Origin: Corynebacterium canis
GTDB lineage: Bacteria; Actinomycetota; Actinomycetes; Mycobacteriales; Mycobacteriaceae
Direction: 5' to 3'
Assembly (NCBI RefSeq): GCF_030408595.1
Contig: NZ_CP047080.1
Location: 51,831 to 115,830, forward strand
Length of the DNA stretch: 64,000 bases
Below, in pieces: positions 9,254-17,860 of the stretch. The position numbers and the translations under genes are program-made. Position 1 is the first letter of the stretch. Each line of letters begins with the position of its first letter. Below the pieces are notes generated by a model. It did no database searches and was not told the origin of the DNA. It was given only the letters and a program-made list of their open reading frames with translations.

Positions 9254-9294
9254 ACAAGGGCGCGCGCGATGGCCGCCCGCTGGCGTTGGCCACC
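9254..9294. repeat. Left 41-bp target-site duplication of IS copy 1
   Basis: This segment of the ATPase gene is repeated exactly at 11097-11137 on the other side of the IS. It codes for part of the ABC signature region. It is the direct repeat created by insertion. Confidence 0.9.
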
Positions 9295-11096
9295 CCTGAC
9301 TTCCACAACTGTTTTGCGGATTTTTGGGTGGAATGTTTCTGACCTTGGGGTTTGTTGTTTTGGAAGTGCGTTTTGGGGGACTAGGTGCCTGGTTGGTGAT
9401 AGCGTCATTGGGTGGCTTACATTAAGTATTCGCGGACTACCTCTGGTGGGGTGAGTGTTCAAGTTGTGCGCAAAGTCCGTGGCCGCACCGTTGTGTTGTC
9501 CCATGTGGGTACTGCTCATGATGATCTGACTTTGCATGCGTTAATTGACAAGGCAGAGGAATTTATGGGTTTAGACGCACAGATGAGTCTGGATATCGGC
9601 ATTGATGTGCCAGTTCGTGCGCGTCCATCGATGGTGGATATCTCTAACTACCTGGAATCGGCCTCGGACAAGCAACTCGAGCTGTTAGTTGAACGCGGTG
9701 CTGATTCGACGGTTCTCCGCGATCCGCCCCGCGCTCAACGCGCGCCTGTGGCTGAGTCTAATTTTCCGGCCTCGCCACGGGTGATTTCATCTCCGGCCAG
9801 GTTGATCTGGGATGTGCTAGCCATGGTTTACCAACAGCTTGGCTTTGCCTCGTTACATGATGAAGCGTTTATGTCCACGGTGATAGCACGTGTGGTTAAA
9901 CCCACCTCGAAGGCTCAGGTGCCTGAGGTTTTAGCGAGTATGGGCAGATGTGCGCCGCATGAAAACACCATCTACAACGCACTCAAGCGATGCCACGAAC
10001 GCGACTATAAAAAGATAATTTCGGCCAAATGTCACGAGTATGTGCGCACCAATCATCAGGTAACCATGGTGCTGTACGACGTGACTACTTTGTATTTTGA
10101 AACCTCAAAAGAAGACGAGCTGCGTAAGATCGGGATGAGCAAAGAGCGTCGCGTTGATCCTCAAATCGTCGTGGGGTTGATTACTGATAATCTGGGATTT
10201 CCACTGCATGTGGACTTTTTTCATGGCAAGACTGCGGAAACCACCACGCTGATCCCGATGCTTGAGGCCTATCGCAATGCCCACGATTTGGAATCATTGA
10301 CAGTAGTTGCTGATGCCGCGATGCTATCGGCAACTAATCTTGATGAGCTTGATGCTGCAGGGATTAACTACATCGTGGCCGACCGGCTAAAAAAAGCCCC
10401 TCACGCGGTGACTATCTCCGATGATGACATGGCGGCGTGGTCGAAGAAAACGGACACATACGAAATTGTCGAAACCACCAAAACTATGGGCAAAGCAGGC
10501 AATGCGGTCACTCGCCGAGTGGTAGTAGGTTTTAGTCCAAAGCGCTACAAGTACGACACGTTCACGCTACAAAAACAAAAAGAAAAAGCTCAAGCAACCG
10601 TCGCAGGCAAGGCAGCTACTCGGTTGCCACGGTTTGTATCAAGGAACAAAGACACGCTGAGGATCAACGAGAGTGCGTTCGATAAGGCGCTCGCTCTTGC
10701 CGGATGGAAAGGCTACGTTACCAACCTGGATAAAGACCAAGTCGCAGGTAGTGAGGTAATTAGTCTCTACCACGAGCTCCACCACATTGAAAACGCGTTC
10801 CGGATGGCGAAAACAGACTTGCAAGCCCGGCCAATTTTTCATCGCACTGAAGATGCCATCCAAGCGCATCTCACCATCGTGCTGGCTGCTTTAGCAATGT
10901 CAAAACACATTTACCTCACCTGCCAGATAACCACTCCGAAACTTGTCGCGACCCTCAGTCAGTACCGACACGCACTCGTCGAAACCGGCAAGCACCGATA
11001 CGAAATCCCACCCCAGCTCACACCCGAAATCGAAGAAAAAATCAACCAGCTAAAAAACTTCAAACCGGGGGACTAGGGCAAATTGTGGAACTCAGG
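9295..11096 (+). mobile_element. IS1634-family insertion sequence, copy 1 (1802 bp)
   Basis: The ends are imperfect inverted repeats: left CCTGACTTCCACAACTG and right (reverse complement) CCTGAGTTCCACAATTTG. The single gene inside encodes a 554-aa DDE transposase. The element is 1802 bp, the same length as copy 2 at 17861-19662, and the two transposases are identical. It sits in the ABC ATPase gene in the opposite orientation to that gene. Confidence 0.92.
9412..11076 (+). CDS. IS1634-family transposase (copy 1)
   Basis: This 554-aa protein moves the surrounding insertion sequence. The N-terminus ([13 protein letters not shown]) is typical of the IS1634/IS1549 branch of the IS4 superfamily. 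Candidate catalytic acids are the Asp in [12 protein letters not shown], the Asp in [11 protein letters not shown], and the Glu in [18 protein letters not shown], which matches the Tyr-x-Glu-x-Lys signature of IS4-like transposases. The start is GTG at 9412, about 117 bp inside the left end. The frame is complete and identical to the copy at 17978-19642, so the element is probably still active or arrived recently. Confidence 0.92.
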   Translation: MAYIKYSRTTSGGVSVQVVRKVRGRTVVLSHVGTAHDDLTLHALIDKAEEFMGLDAQMSLDIGIDVPVRARPSMVDISNYLESASDKQLELLVERGADSTVLRDPPRAQRAPVAESNFPASPRVISSPARLIWDVLAMVYQQLGFASLHDEAFMSTVIARVVKPTSKAQVPEVLASMGRCAPHENTIYNALKRCHERDYKKIISAKCHEYVRTNHQVTMVLYDVTTLYFETSKEDELRKIGMSKERRVDPQIVVGLITDNLGFPLHVDFFHGKTAETTTLIPMLEAYRNAHDLESLTVVADAAMLSATNLDELDAAGINYIVADRLKKAPHAVTISDDDMAAWSKKTDTYEIVETTKTMGKAGNAVTRRVVVGFSPKRYKYDTFTLQKQKEKAQATVAGKAATRLPRFVSRNKDTLRINESAFDKALALAGWKGYVTNLDKDQVAGSEVISLYHELHHIENAFRMAKTDLQARPIFHRTEDAIQAHLTIVLAALAMSKHIYLTCQITTPKLVATLSQYRHALVETGKHRYEIPPQLTPEIEEKINQLKNFKPGD

Positions 11097-11137
11097 ACAA
11101 GGGCGCGCGCGATGGCCGCCCGCTGGCGTTGGCCACC
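11097..11137. repeat. Right 41-bp target-site duplication of IS copy 1
   Basis: This is an exact repeat of 9254-9294. It begins directly after the IS right end (CTCAGG at 11091-11096). Confidence 0.9.
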
Positions 11138-11580
11138 GGAAACTTCGGAGGGGTACCGGTCCGCGATTTCCGCGAGCCCGATCTCCTGCAACGCTTCCAC
11201 CGCATGCGTGCGTGCCTGGCTGCGCGGCATATTGCCAAGCTCCAGCGGCAATGCCACGTTTTCGGCCACCGTGAGGGTGGGAATGAGGTTGAAGTCTTGG
11301 AAAACGATGCCGACATGTTCGCGGCGAATCTTGGCGCGCATCGGTGCCTTGAATTCGGATACATCGATGCCGTCGATAAGCACGCGGCCCTCGGTGGGTG
11401 TATCAAGGGTGCCAGCAACATTGAGGAGCGTGGATTTACCCGCACCGGAAGGCCCCATAATGGCCACCAATTCGCCATATTCGACCGTGAGGTCTACATG
11501 ATCCAGCGCCAGTATCTTGTTCGGACCATCGTGGTGAACACGGGTGACTTGGTCAAGCACAAGCGCGGGCTGTGGAGTGG

Positions 11581-12111
11581 TCATTTGGCGTTCTCCTTCG
11601 GAGGGCTCAGGGTTTCAATATGGTTTAACCAGCGGGCTTCCGCTTCAAGGTCAAAGATGCGGCGCTCTAGAAGCAGGCGTTGCGCACTTTGTTCCGGGGG
11701 CGTGGTCGCCTTGAGCTTTGTAATGGCACGTAATTCGGTCATCGCCGCTTCGCGTTGCTTTTGGATCAGCTCCGTGAGGTTCGCGCCAACAAGCGCGGCC
11801 ATAGCCACCTTGATCACGAGTTCATCGCGGTCGTCGCGGCTTTTTATGGTGGGGGAGAGCCACCACTGCACCAGGGCATGCTTGCCTTCTTCGGTGATTT
11901 GATAGATCTCTGCATTGCGGCCGGCGGTGCCGGAATCCGTGCCGATATGTTCGATGAGCCCATCGCGGTTCAGGCGTTGCATGGTCTGATACACCTGTCC
12001 GACGTTGATGGGCCATGTGTTTGCTGTGCGTGATTCAAAGGTTTGTCGCAGCTGGCCGACCCCGCAGGGCTGCTGGCTCAACAAACTCAGGAGCGCGTAC
12101 TTAATGGACAT
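11581..12111 (-). CDS. PadR-family transcriptional regulator
   Basis: This 176-aa cytoplasmic repressor has an N-terminal winged helix (MSIKYALLSLLSQQPCGVGQLRQTFE ... GQVYQTMQRLNRDGLIE) and a C-terminal helical dimerisation region with a long helix around residues 110-150. PadR proteins commonly repress adjacent transporter genes and their own promoter. The stop overlaps the ATPase start by 4 bp (ATGA), so it is the first gene of the padR-ATPase-permease operon. Two dyads, 18 to 57 bp upstream of the start, are good operator candidates. Because the ATPase gene is broken, the regulator may now control a dead operon. Confidence 0.9.
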   Translation of the reverse strand: MSIKYALLSLLSQQPCGVGQLRQTFESRTANTWPINVGQVYQTMQRLNRDGLIEHIGTDSGTAGRNAEIYQITEEGKHALVQWWLSPTIKSRDDRDELVIKVAMAALVGANLTELIQKQREAAMTELRAITKLKATTPPEQSAQRLLLERRIFDLEAEARWLNHIETLSPPKENAK

Positions 12112-12128
12112 CCCAAAATTCCTTCAGT

Positions 12129-12168
12129 AGTTACCTAGTAACTTACTGAATAAGTTACCGGGTAACTT
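12129..12168 (-). promoter_or_regulatory. Tandem GTTAC/GTAAC dyads upstream of padR
   Basis: Two related palindromes lie side by side: AGTTAC-CTA-GTAACT at 12129-12143 and AAGTTACC-G-GGTAACTT at 12152-12168, centre to centre 24 bp. The second is a perfect 8-bp dyad. They are directly upstream of the PadR start at 12111 and are inferred to be PadR operators. Confidence 0.6.
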
Positions 12169-12249
12169 AAGAAAAGGCAAGGGGTCCGCGCGCCCGCCCG
12201 CAAGGCGCTATACGATGGGAGAACCCGCTACATAAACCAAGGAGAAACA

Positions 12250-12414
12250 GTGAGTTTCATTCAAAAGGCAAAGGACTACGCCAAGGCCAATCCGCAAAAA
12301 TTCGACCAAGCCGTGGAAACCGTCGGTGACCTGGTGGATAAAAAGACGGGCGGCAAGTACGCGGCGGCCGTGGACAAGGCGCAAGAAGTGGTAAAAACCC
12401 AGCTGAAAAAGTGA
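12250..12414 (+). CDS. MT0933/Rv0909-like small antitoxin-family protein
   Basis: This short gene has a GTG start at 12250 behind a strong AAGGAG site at 12239-12244, and encodes 54 aa. The sequence (MSFIQKAKDYAKANPQKF ... VGDLVDKKTGGKYAAAVDKA) matches the MT0933 antitoxin family, typified by Rv0909, in its D-KTGGKY-DK core. In M. tuberculosis the relative pairs with toxin Rv0910, a START-like protein. No such toxin is adjacent here: the neighbours are the PadR regulator (divergent) and an M13 peptidase (convergent, 27 bp away). The role is therefore uncertain; it could be an orphan member. Confidence 0.75.
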   Translation: MSFIQKAKDYAKANPQKFDQAVETVGDLVDKKTGGKYAAAVDKAQEVVKTQLKK

Positions 12415-12441
12415 CACCCCCCGATCGGCCCCGCCCGCACA

Positions 12442-14370
12442 CTACCAGATGGTAACCCGCTGATCGGGCTCGATCCACATGTTCCCATCGGGGTCCACAT
12501 CGAACGCCTCGTAGAATTCCGCGACGTTACCGCAGATGATATTGCAGCGGAATTCCGCAGGTGAGTGCGGGTCGGTGGCAAGATACTTCCGGGCCAACTC
12601 TTCCCGGATAGCCGTGCGCCAGATCCGCGCCCAAGAGATAAACAGGCGCTGCAGCGCGGTGTATTGAACGCCCACCATTGCGGGGTCGGAACCATCCGTG
12701 GGCACCTCGGCGCTTTCGGCGGTAGCGAAATCCAGCCCGCGATCGGCAAGGTAGCGGCGATACGCCACCACCGCGATGCCCAAACCGCCGAGATCGCCAA
12801 TGTTTTCCCCAAGGGTAAACTCGCCGTTCACGCCGGTGGAATCGGTACCGGCGAGCACCGCGGGCACCTGCCCCTGGAACTGGGACACGAGCTTAGCTGT
12901 CAGCTCCTCGAACGCCGCGCGATCCTGGTCGTCCCACCAAGAATTGATATTGCCGTCGCCATCGTAGTGGCTGCCCTGATCGTCGAATCCGTGTCCGATC
13001 TCGTGGCCGATCACCGCGCCGATAGCGCCGAAATTCGTGGCGGCATCGCCACCGGCGGTATAGAACGGTGGCCGCAAGATAGCCGCCGGGAAGGTGATGT
13101 CATTGACCACGGGGTTATAGAACGCATTTACTACCTGCGGCGTGGTCACCCACTCGTCGCGGTCCACCGGCTTACCCAATCTTGCCAGCTCGTAATCGTG
13201 GAGATACGCCATTCCGGCGCGCACATTAGCCACCAAGTCCGCGCCATTCGGGGAAAACGATAGCCCCTCGTAGGAACGCCATTTATCCGGGTACCCGATC
13301 TTCGCCTTAAATTTGGCCAGCTTTTCCAACGCCTTTTCGCGCGTGGCGGGGGTCATCCACGGCAGGTTGCTGATGCGCTCGCGATACGCCTGCAGCAGGT
13401 AGTCGACCAATTCCAGCATTTCGGACTTGGCCTCCGGCGGGAAGTGGCGCTCCACGAACACCTGTCCGATTTCCTCACCGACGACGGAAGCGGCGAGTTC
13501 GATGCCGCGCTTCCACAACGCGCGCTGTTCCGTGGCGCCGGACAGCTTCGCCTCATAAAATTCGAAATCCGCCAACGAGATTTCCGGGGTGAGGTAGCCG
13601 GCGCGGGATTGCAGGATGTTCCACGCGGCAAGCAGCTTCCAATCGGCCAAACGTTCGGGCGTGACCAGGGTTTCCAAATGATCCACATAGGAGGGCATCA
13701 TCGTGATCACGCGCCCAGCGTCCACCCGCGCACCATCCAAAAACGCCCTGGTCACCGGCGGCAATGCGCGATCCGGGTTGTACGTCTTCACCGCGTCGCG
13801 GGTCGCAACCACGTCCCAATGCCCAGCCGCGATTTCCGTTTCCAGCGCGACGATCCGTTCCGCAGCCTCGCTTATCGACGCCCCGCCCAACCGCTCCGCA
13901 GGCAAGAACCCGAGCATGCGCTCAACGTGGCCACGGTAGGCGGCGAGAGTCTCGGCGTGTTCGGGGGCGCGATAGTACGCTTCATCGGGCAGGCCGATGC
14001 CGGCCTGGAAAAGATACAGTGCAACATCATCGCCGCCGGCGTCCTTGGCGACCCAAAAGCCCAAAGGACCGGACACCCCGAGGCGGTCGAGTTGGCCGCA
14101 CGCGTGGGCGAATTCGGTGGGTGAGGTCGCGGCGTCGATAAGCGCAAAATCTTCGTGCAGAGGTTCGATTCCGGCGGCGGTGACGCCAGGGATGTCCGTA
14201 AAGGAACGGAACAGATCGGTGGCGCGGCCCGAGCCGGATTCCACGATTTCGCGGACGTCGCGCTCGGCCTGGTCCCGCAGCTGATGGAAAACCCCGTCGA
14301 TGCCACGGTCGGCGGGAATGGTGTGCGTATCTATCCAAGGCCCATTGACAAGGCGGTAAAGGTCTTTCAT
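12442..14370 (-). CDS. pepO: M13-family zinc metallopeptidase (PepO/neprilysin-like)
   Basis: The product is 642 aa from the ATG at 14370 (MKDLYRLVNGPW); the frame runs upstream to 14457 but that part lacks family character. The zinc site is complete: HEIGH in VIGHEIGHGFDDQGSHYDGDGN, with the third ligand Glu in NGEFTLGENIGDLGGL. The substrate-binding NAFYNP motif and the C-terminal EFRCN and W residue common to M13 enzymes are present. No signal peptide is seen, so it is probably an intracellular oligopeptidase. It carries the 10-base word twice: at 14134 encoding LID and at 13870 encoding SIS, the latter with the rare ATA codon. Confidence 0.9.
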   Translation of the reverse strand: MKDLYRLVNGPWIDTHTIPADRGIDGVFHQLRDQAERDVREIVESGSGRATDLFRSFTDIPGVTAAGIEPLHEDFALIDAATSPTEFAHACGQLDRLGVSGPLGFWVAKDAGGDDVALYLFQAGIGLPDEAYYRAPEHAETLAAYRGHVERMLGFLPAERLGGASISEAAERIVALETEIAAGHWDVVATRDAVKTYNPDRALPPVTRAFLDGARVDAGRVITMMPSYVDHLETLVTPERLADWKLLAAWNILQSRAGYLTPEISLADFEFYEAKLSGATEQRALWKRGIELAASVVGEEIGQVFVERHFPPEAKSEMLELVDYLLQAYRERISNLPWMTPATREKALEKLAKFKAKIGYPDKWRSYEGLSFSPNGADLVANVRAGMAYLHDYELARLGKPVDRDEWVTTPQVVNAFYNPVVNDITFPAAILRPPFYTAGGDAATNFGAIGAVIGHEIGHGFDDQGSHYDGDGNINSWWDDQDRAAFEELTAKLVSQFQGQVPAVLAGTDSTGVNGEFTLGENIGDLGGLGIAVVAYRRYLADRGLDFATAESAEVPTDGSDPAMVGVQYTALQRLFISWARIWRTAIREELARKYLATDPHSPAEFRCNIICGNVAEFYEAFDVDPDGNMWIEPDQRVTIW

Positions 14371-14623
14371 GACCCCCAACAATAAACGAATAAGGCGTGG
14401 CGGAGTTCGCGGGCGGCGCCGAGGTCTGACGTTTTTGGCTGGTGTGGCGAATATCACATTGAATTGGTATTAGATCTACTATTCGAATAAAACTCCAAAC
14501 CTGCTGGTGAAAAACTCTTACAACGGTGTGATTTTCGCATCACTTGGAGGCGGCCGAGGATGGTTCGCGTGTTACGCGTGTTAATACTGTGATTGGAGTG
14601 ATCTGTGGGGTAGATTCAGCTTC

Positions 14624-15709
14624 ATGATGTTTTCCCCAAAAGTCCTCACACGTAATGTTGCTGTGCTGTTTACAGCAATTGCACTCGTGATCACATTTGT
14701 CACCACCCCGAAAGCACAGGCGATCGACCCCGACGCCCCCTCGGGCATCGACGTGTCGAGCTGGCAGCACCCCGGTGGAGAAGGCATCAACTGGAACTCA
14801 GTGAAAACCGATGGCCACTCCTACGCGTTTATCAAAGCGACCGAAGGAATCAACTACCTCAACCCCCACTTCGCCTCCGACAGCCGACAGGCCATGGACG
14901 CCGGGTTGATCATCGGCAGCTACCACCTCGGGCGACCCGCCGTCAGTGCCACCGCGCAAGCCGCCGCCTATGCGACAACCTTGGCAAGCCAACCCCAGCC
15001 CTCGCTCCCGCCGGTCCTGGATATCGAATACAACGACGGTGTCGGGCCCGAGCAAATGCAAGCGTGGGTGCGAGAGTTTGTCACCGAGATCGAGGTGCTT
15101 ACCGGGCGCAAACCCATCATCTATACCTACCGTTACTTCTGGGAACAGCAGATGGGCGACACCACCGAGTTCAAGGACTACCCGCTGTGGCTCGCGGCCT
15201 ACCAAAACACCGCGCCCACAACCCTGCCTGGTGGGTGGGATCATATGTCATTCTGGCAGCGGACCGGTAGCGGCCGGGTATCCGGAATCAATTACGACAC
15301 CGACCTCAACCTCTTCAACGGCAACGAGGCACAACTCGATGCCTTTGTGCGCGGCAACTATGTTCAGCTGGGCAATATCATTAACCCGTCGCTGAAGCTA
15401 GATAAATTGCCCAGCCTGGAAGTGCTGTCCAAGGAAAATCCCGAGCTGGTGAAAGTGATCCTCGGTGCCGCAGCGGGAGCCGTCGCCGTCGGTGCCATCG
15501 TGCAAGCCGCCCGCAACGCCGGATTTGATACTCGGCCGGCCGAGCAACTTGCCAAAATCGTGGAAGAACAGCTTTCCAGCGGCGAACTCCCCGTGCACGA
15601 CCTAGAAATCATGGTGGATAAATCCAAATACACCATCGGAGACCTGATCAAACTACTTGAAGCCGTCCAAGCCCGCCAAGCCGAAATCGAACAGCAGGCG
15701 CAGGTTTAG
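14624..15709 (+). CDS. Secreted GH25 lysozyme (muramidase)
   Basis: This 361-aa exported protein has a signal peptide: basic start, hydrophobic VAVLFTAIALVITFVTT, and a likely cleavage after AQA at about residue 34. The GH25 domain spans about 39-250, beginning GIDVSSWQHPGG with the catalytic-type Asp, then YAFIKATEG, and PVLDIEYND carrying the active-site Asp and Glu; the domain ends near GINYDTDLNLFNG. The C-terminal 100 residues contain a hydrophobic Ala/Val/Gly-rich stretch (AAAGAVAVGAIVQAA) and a helical tail, which might tether it to the membrane. It would cleave peptidoglycan, in cell-wall turnover or against competitors. A strong terminator hairpin follows. Confidence 0.88.
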   Translation: MMFSPKVLTRNVAVLFTAIALVITFVTTPKAQAIDPDAPSGIDVSSWQHPGGEGINWNSVKTDGHSYAFIKATEGINYLNPHFASDSRQAMDAGLIIGSYHLGRPAVSATAQAAAYATTLASQPQPSLPPVLDIEYNDGVGPEQMQAWVREFVTEIEVLTGRKPIIYTYRYFWEQQMGDTTEFKDYPLWLAAYQNTAPTTLPGGWDHMSFWQRTGSGRVSGINYDTDLNLFNGNEAQLDAFVRGNYVQLGNIINPSLKLDKLPSLEVLSKENPELVKVILGAAAGAVAVGAIVQAARNAGFDTRPAEQLAKIVEEQLSSGELPVHDLEIMVDKSKYTIGDLIKLLEAVQARQAEIEQQAQV

Positions 15710-15732
15710 AAAGACCCCTTGGTAAGGGAATG

Positions 15733-15773
15733 AAGCGTGTCGCAGCACTTGGGGAAGGTGCTGCGGCACGCTT
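15733..15773 (+). terminator. Hairpin terminator after the lysozyme gene
   Basis: The arms AAGCGTGTCGCAGCAC and GTGCTGCGGCACGCTT pair over about 16 bp with one mismatch and a short loop, followed by a few T residues. The position, 24 bp after the stop, fits Rho-independent termination. Confidence 0.75.
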
Positions 15774-16165
15774 TGTGCTGGTGGGGGTGGTTTCATTCAC
15801 CCCTGCTGGTGTATTTGGGTTTGTGGTCAAGCTCATAGTGTTTTCTGCTGTGGGCTTCAGTGTGTTGTTTGATGGTTTTTGGTCCCTAGTGCGCTGTTGG
15901 TGCGCCTGGGGGCGTGTGGCGGATGCTGGTGGGTGTGGTGGGTGTGCTACACCATGGTCTGGGTGTGGGCAAGGGTTGTGTTGCCCACCGCGGGTCTGGG
16001 TGTTGTTTTGCCTGTTCAGGAGGGGTGTGGTGGGGGTGGTGTTCCGGTTGTGTTCAAGGTGTTGTGCGTGGTTGCGACCCTGGTAGCGGGTGTGCTCGCT
16101 GGGTAGAATGAGGGCTATACAGTACATAGATGTTCGGGAAGGGTTTCGGGAGGTGACGCGGGGCG
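15774..16165. other. Intergenic stretch before the HNH gene
   Basis: This GT-rich stretch of about 390 bp has only poorly coding ORFs. A TAGAAT box at 16102-16107 is a candidate -10 element for the HNH gene, and GGGAGGTGA at 16147-16155 is its likely ribosome binding site. I see nothing else. Confidence 0.4.
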
Positions 16166-17743
16166 ATGACGACACAACAGGTGGATCCGGTGGATTCGGT
16201 GGTGGGGTTTGTGGTGGATGATCCGCAGAATTTCATTGGTGCTGCCGAGTTGGAGGCCAATCGGGTGTTTTTACATAATTGGTTGTTGGCGACCTTTGGG
16301 TTGGATGTGCACCGGTTGAATATCCGCGCGTTGGTGAAGGAATTCGCGGTGCATAGTGGCACGTATTCTGAAGCGCGGATGTATAACATTGTGGGTGGGT
16401 GTTTCCTGCTGCATGAGCGCCTGCCGGGGTTGAAGGCGCACGCGCTGGAGCATAATTATTTGAATTATGAGCGGTTGCGGACGATTTGGTTTGCCCTGGT
16501 GACCGTGTCCTTGGATGCCCCGGGCTATGTGTGGCGTGATATCGATACTGTGCTGGTGGGGTTGTTTACCCCAACCAGGGCGAATCAACCGTTGCCGAGT
16601 ACGCGGCGGATCCGGCAGGTGCTGCGCGATACCCTGATCCGGTTACACATTGTGGAGGAAACCCCGCCGGAGGAGGCGTTGACCGAGGAGGCGATGGCCG
16701 CCCGGATTACGGCGATGTGTGGGGTGGAATTGTGGGAAAGCCCGCATGCTGGGGTCAGTGTGCTCAATGTGACCTTACCTAGTGATGAAGCCCATGAGAT
16801 TAAACAACGCCTGGCCGCGGGGGCGAAAAAGCTGAACCTGCGGGAAGATGAGATCATCACGAATCGTATTTGCGGCAGTGGGGAGCAGCGGGATGCCGGG
16901 TGTACCGTCCACCTGTTTGGCCTTGGTACCCTTACCGAGGCCACGAAGGTGGTCCCGGAGCGGCTGCATGGGGTGGGTTTACTCACTGGGGAGCAACGCA
17001 GGCGCATTAGCGGCCGGGATTTTGCCTACACCAATATTGGCGATGTGGCGGAGGTGTTGCGGGCTGCGCATGATCCCACCGAGGAGCAACGCTTGTTGAT
17101 CATGGGCCGGGATGGCACCTGCCGGTTCCCGGACTGCACCATGGACGCTACTTTCTGTGACATTGATCATGTGATCAACCATGAGGTCGGTGGGTGGACC
17201 ACCGCGTCGAATCTGCAGTGTTTGTGTCGGCATCACCACAATTTCAAAACCGACCGGCACGCCACCGCTTCCACCGATGCTTACGGTAATGTCACGTGGC
17301 GGTTTGCCACGGGTGCGACGATTACCACGATTCCGCAGGGGGTGCTTGCCGGCCATGTGGTGGGCTGCCCCGCAGGGATTACCACCCGCCATGGCCAGCC
17401 GACGAAAACCGAGGAGGACTATCAGCAGCCGCCGATCCGGGAGGATTTCGGCCGGTGGGGCACCACCTTAATCAATTACCGCAACCGGCAACGCGCCCGC
17501 TACCTCGCCCGCCACCGGCTGGTTGCCAATATTCCCACCGAGCTGCCGCCCCTGCCCGAAGCCCCACACCCCGAACCCCCACCGGATGATCAATGGCCCC
17601 AAGAACCACCCGCAGACTACACCCCACCCAGGCCACGATGGGCGAAACCACCCTGCCAGCTGGCGAAACTACAGAAACGCGCCCGCCAAGCCAAACACCA
17701 CCGCCGAACCAACACACCGCGCAAACGCCAACGCCGCAGCTAA
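16166..17743 (+). CDS. DUF222/HNH endonuclease domain protein (13E12 repeat family)
   Basis: This 525-aa protein has an N-terminal DUF222 (13E12-like) helical region (about residues 20-280) and a C-terminal HNH nuclease domain (about 310-370) with CRFPDC, the DIDHVINHEVGGWT core and CRHHHNFKT. This family is multicopy in actinobacteria and is often found near mobile elements; its biological role is not settled. The tail after residue 430 is rich in Pro, Arg and Lys. The last 581 bp of the gene lie inside a 698-bp duplication caused by the neighbouring IS, yet the gene remains full length. M. tuberculosis has a 13E12 relative (Rv3776) in the equivalent neighbourhood. Confidence 0.85.
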   Translation: MTTQQVDPVDSVVGFVVDDPQNFIGAAELEANRVFLHNWLLATFGLDVHRLNIRALVKEFAVHSGTYSEARMYNIVGGCFLLHERLPGLKAHALEHNYLNYERLRTIWFALVTVSLDAPGYVWRDIDTVLVGLFTPTRANQPLPSTRRIRQVLRDTLIRLHIVEETPPEEALTEEAMAARITAMCGVELWESPHAGVSVLNVTLPSDEAHEIKQRLAAGAKKLNLREDEIITNRICGSGEQRDAGCTVHLFGLGTLTEATKVVPERLHGVGLLTGEQRRRISGRDFAYTNIGDVAEVLRAAHDPTEEQRLLIMGRDGTCRFPDCTMDATFCDIDHVINHEVGGWTTASNLQCLCRHHHNFKTDRHATASTDAYGNVTWRFATGATITTIPQGVLAGHVVGCPAGITTRHGQPTKTEEDYQQPPIREDFGRWGTTLINYRNRQRARYLARHRLVANIPTELPPLPEAPHPEPPPDDQWPQEPPADYTPPRPRWAKPPCQLAKLQKRARQAKHHRRTNTPRKRQRRS

Positions 17744-17860
17744 CCAACACCCCGGCCGGAGCGGGGCGTCGATAAGCTGCGGAAACCGCTGATGGGTGGC
17801 TCGGTCGGTGCTACTTGGTGTGTATCTGCATCTTGCCGGGGTTCCACAAGCCGGAACGCG
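17163..17860. repeat. Left 698-bp target-site duplication of IS copy 2
   Basis: This block runs from TTGATCATGTGATCAACC in the HNH gene to the last base before the IS. It contains the 3' end of the HNH gene, the intergenic region with one copy of GTCGATAAGC (17768-17777), and a 50-bp copy of the 3' end of emb (17811-17860). The same block is repeated at 19663-20360. Confidence 0.92.
17768..17777 (+). repeat. Intergenic copy of GTCGATAAGC next to a GC hairpin
   Basis: The word follows a short stem CCCCG/CGGGG (17750-17766) between the convergent HNH and emb genes. The extended sequence GGGGCGTCGATAAGC also occurs at 52099-52113, and GGGGCGTCGACAAGC in reverse complement at 57662-57676. The copy at 20268-20277 is part of the IS-induced duplication. 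Confidence 0.8.

Larger units (their letters stand above)
9052..11584 (-). pseudogene. ABC transporter ATPase gene split by an IS1634-family insertion
   Basis: The 5' part (11584 down to about 11097) encodes MTTPQPALVLDQVTRV, Walker A (GPSGAGKST) and the ABC signature [14 protein letters not shown]. The 3' part (9294 down to 9052) resumes with [31 protein letters not shown], containing Walker B, the D-loop, the switch His in VTHEPRFAAYADR and the C-terminus. The IS at 9295-11096 separates them, and the 41 bp at the junction is present on both sides. Joined, the product would be about 230 aa, normal for a MacB/LolD-type ATPase. Its start overlaps the PadR gene by 4 bp (11581-11584), so padR, ATPase and permease formed one operon. 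As it stands the ATPase cannot be made whole. Confidence 0.9.

Noticed and set aside
15730..16086. Possible 118-aa Cys/Trp-rich protein after the lysozyme gene
   Set aside because: The frame begins in a terminator hairpin and lies in a GT-rich spacer with no protein-like pattern.
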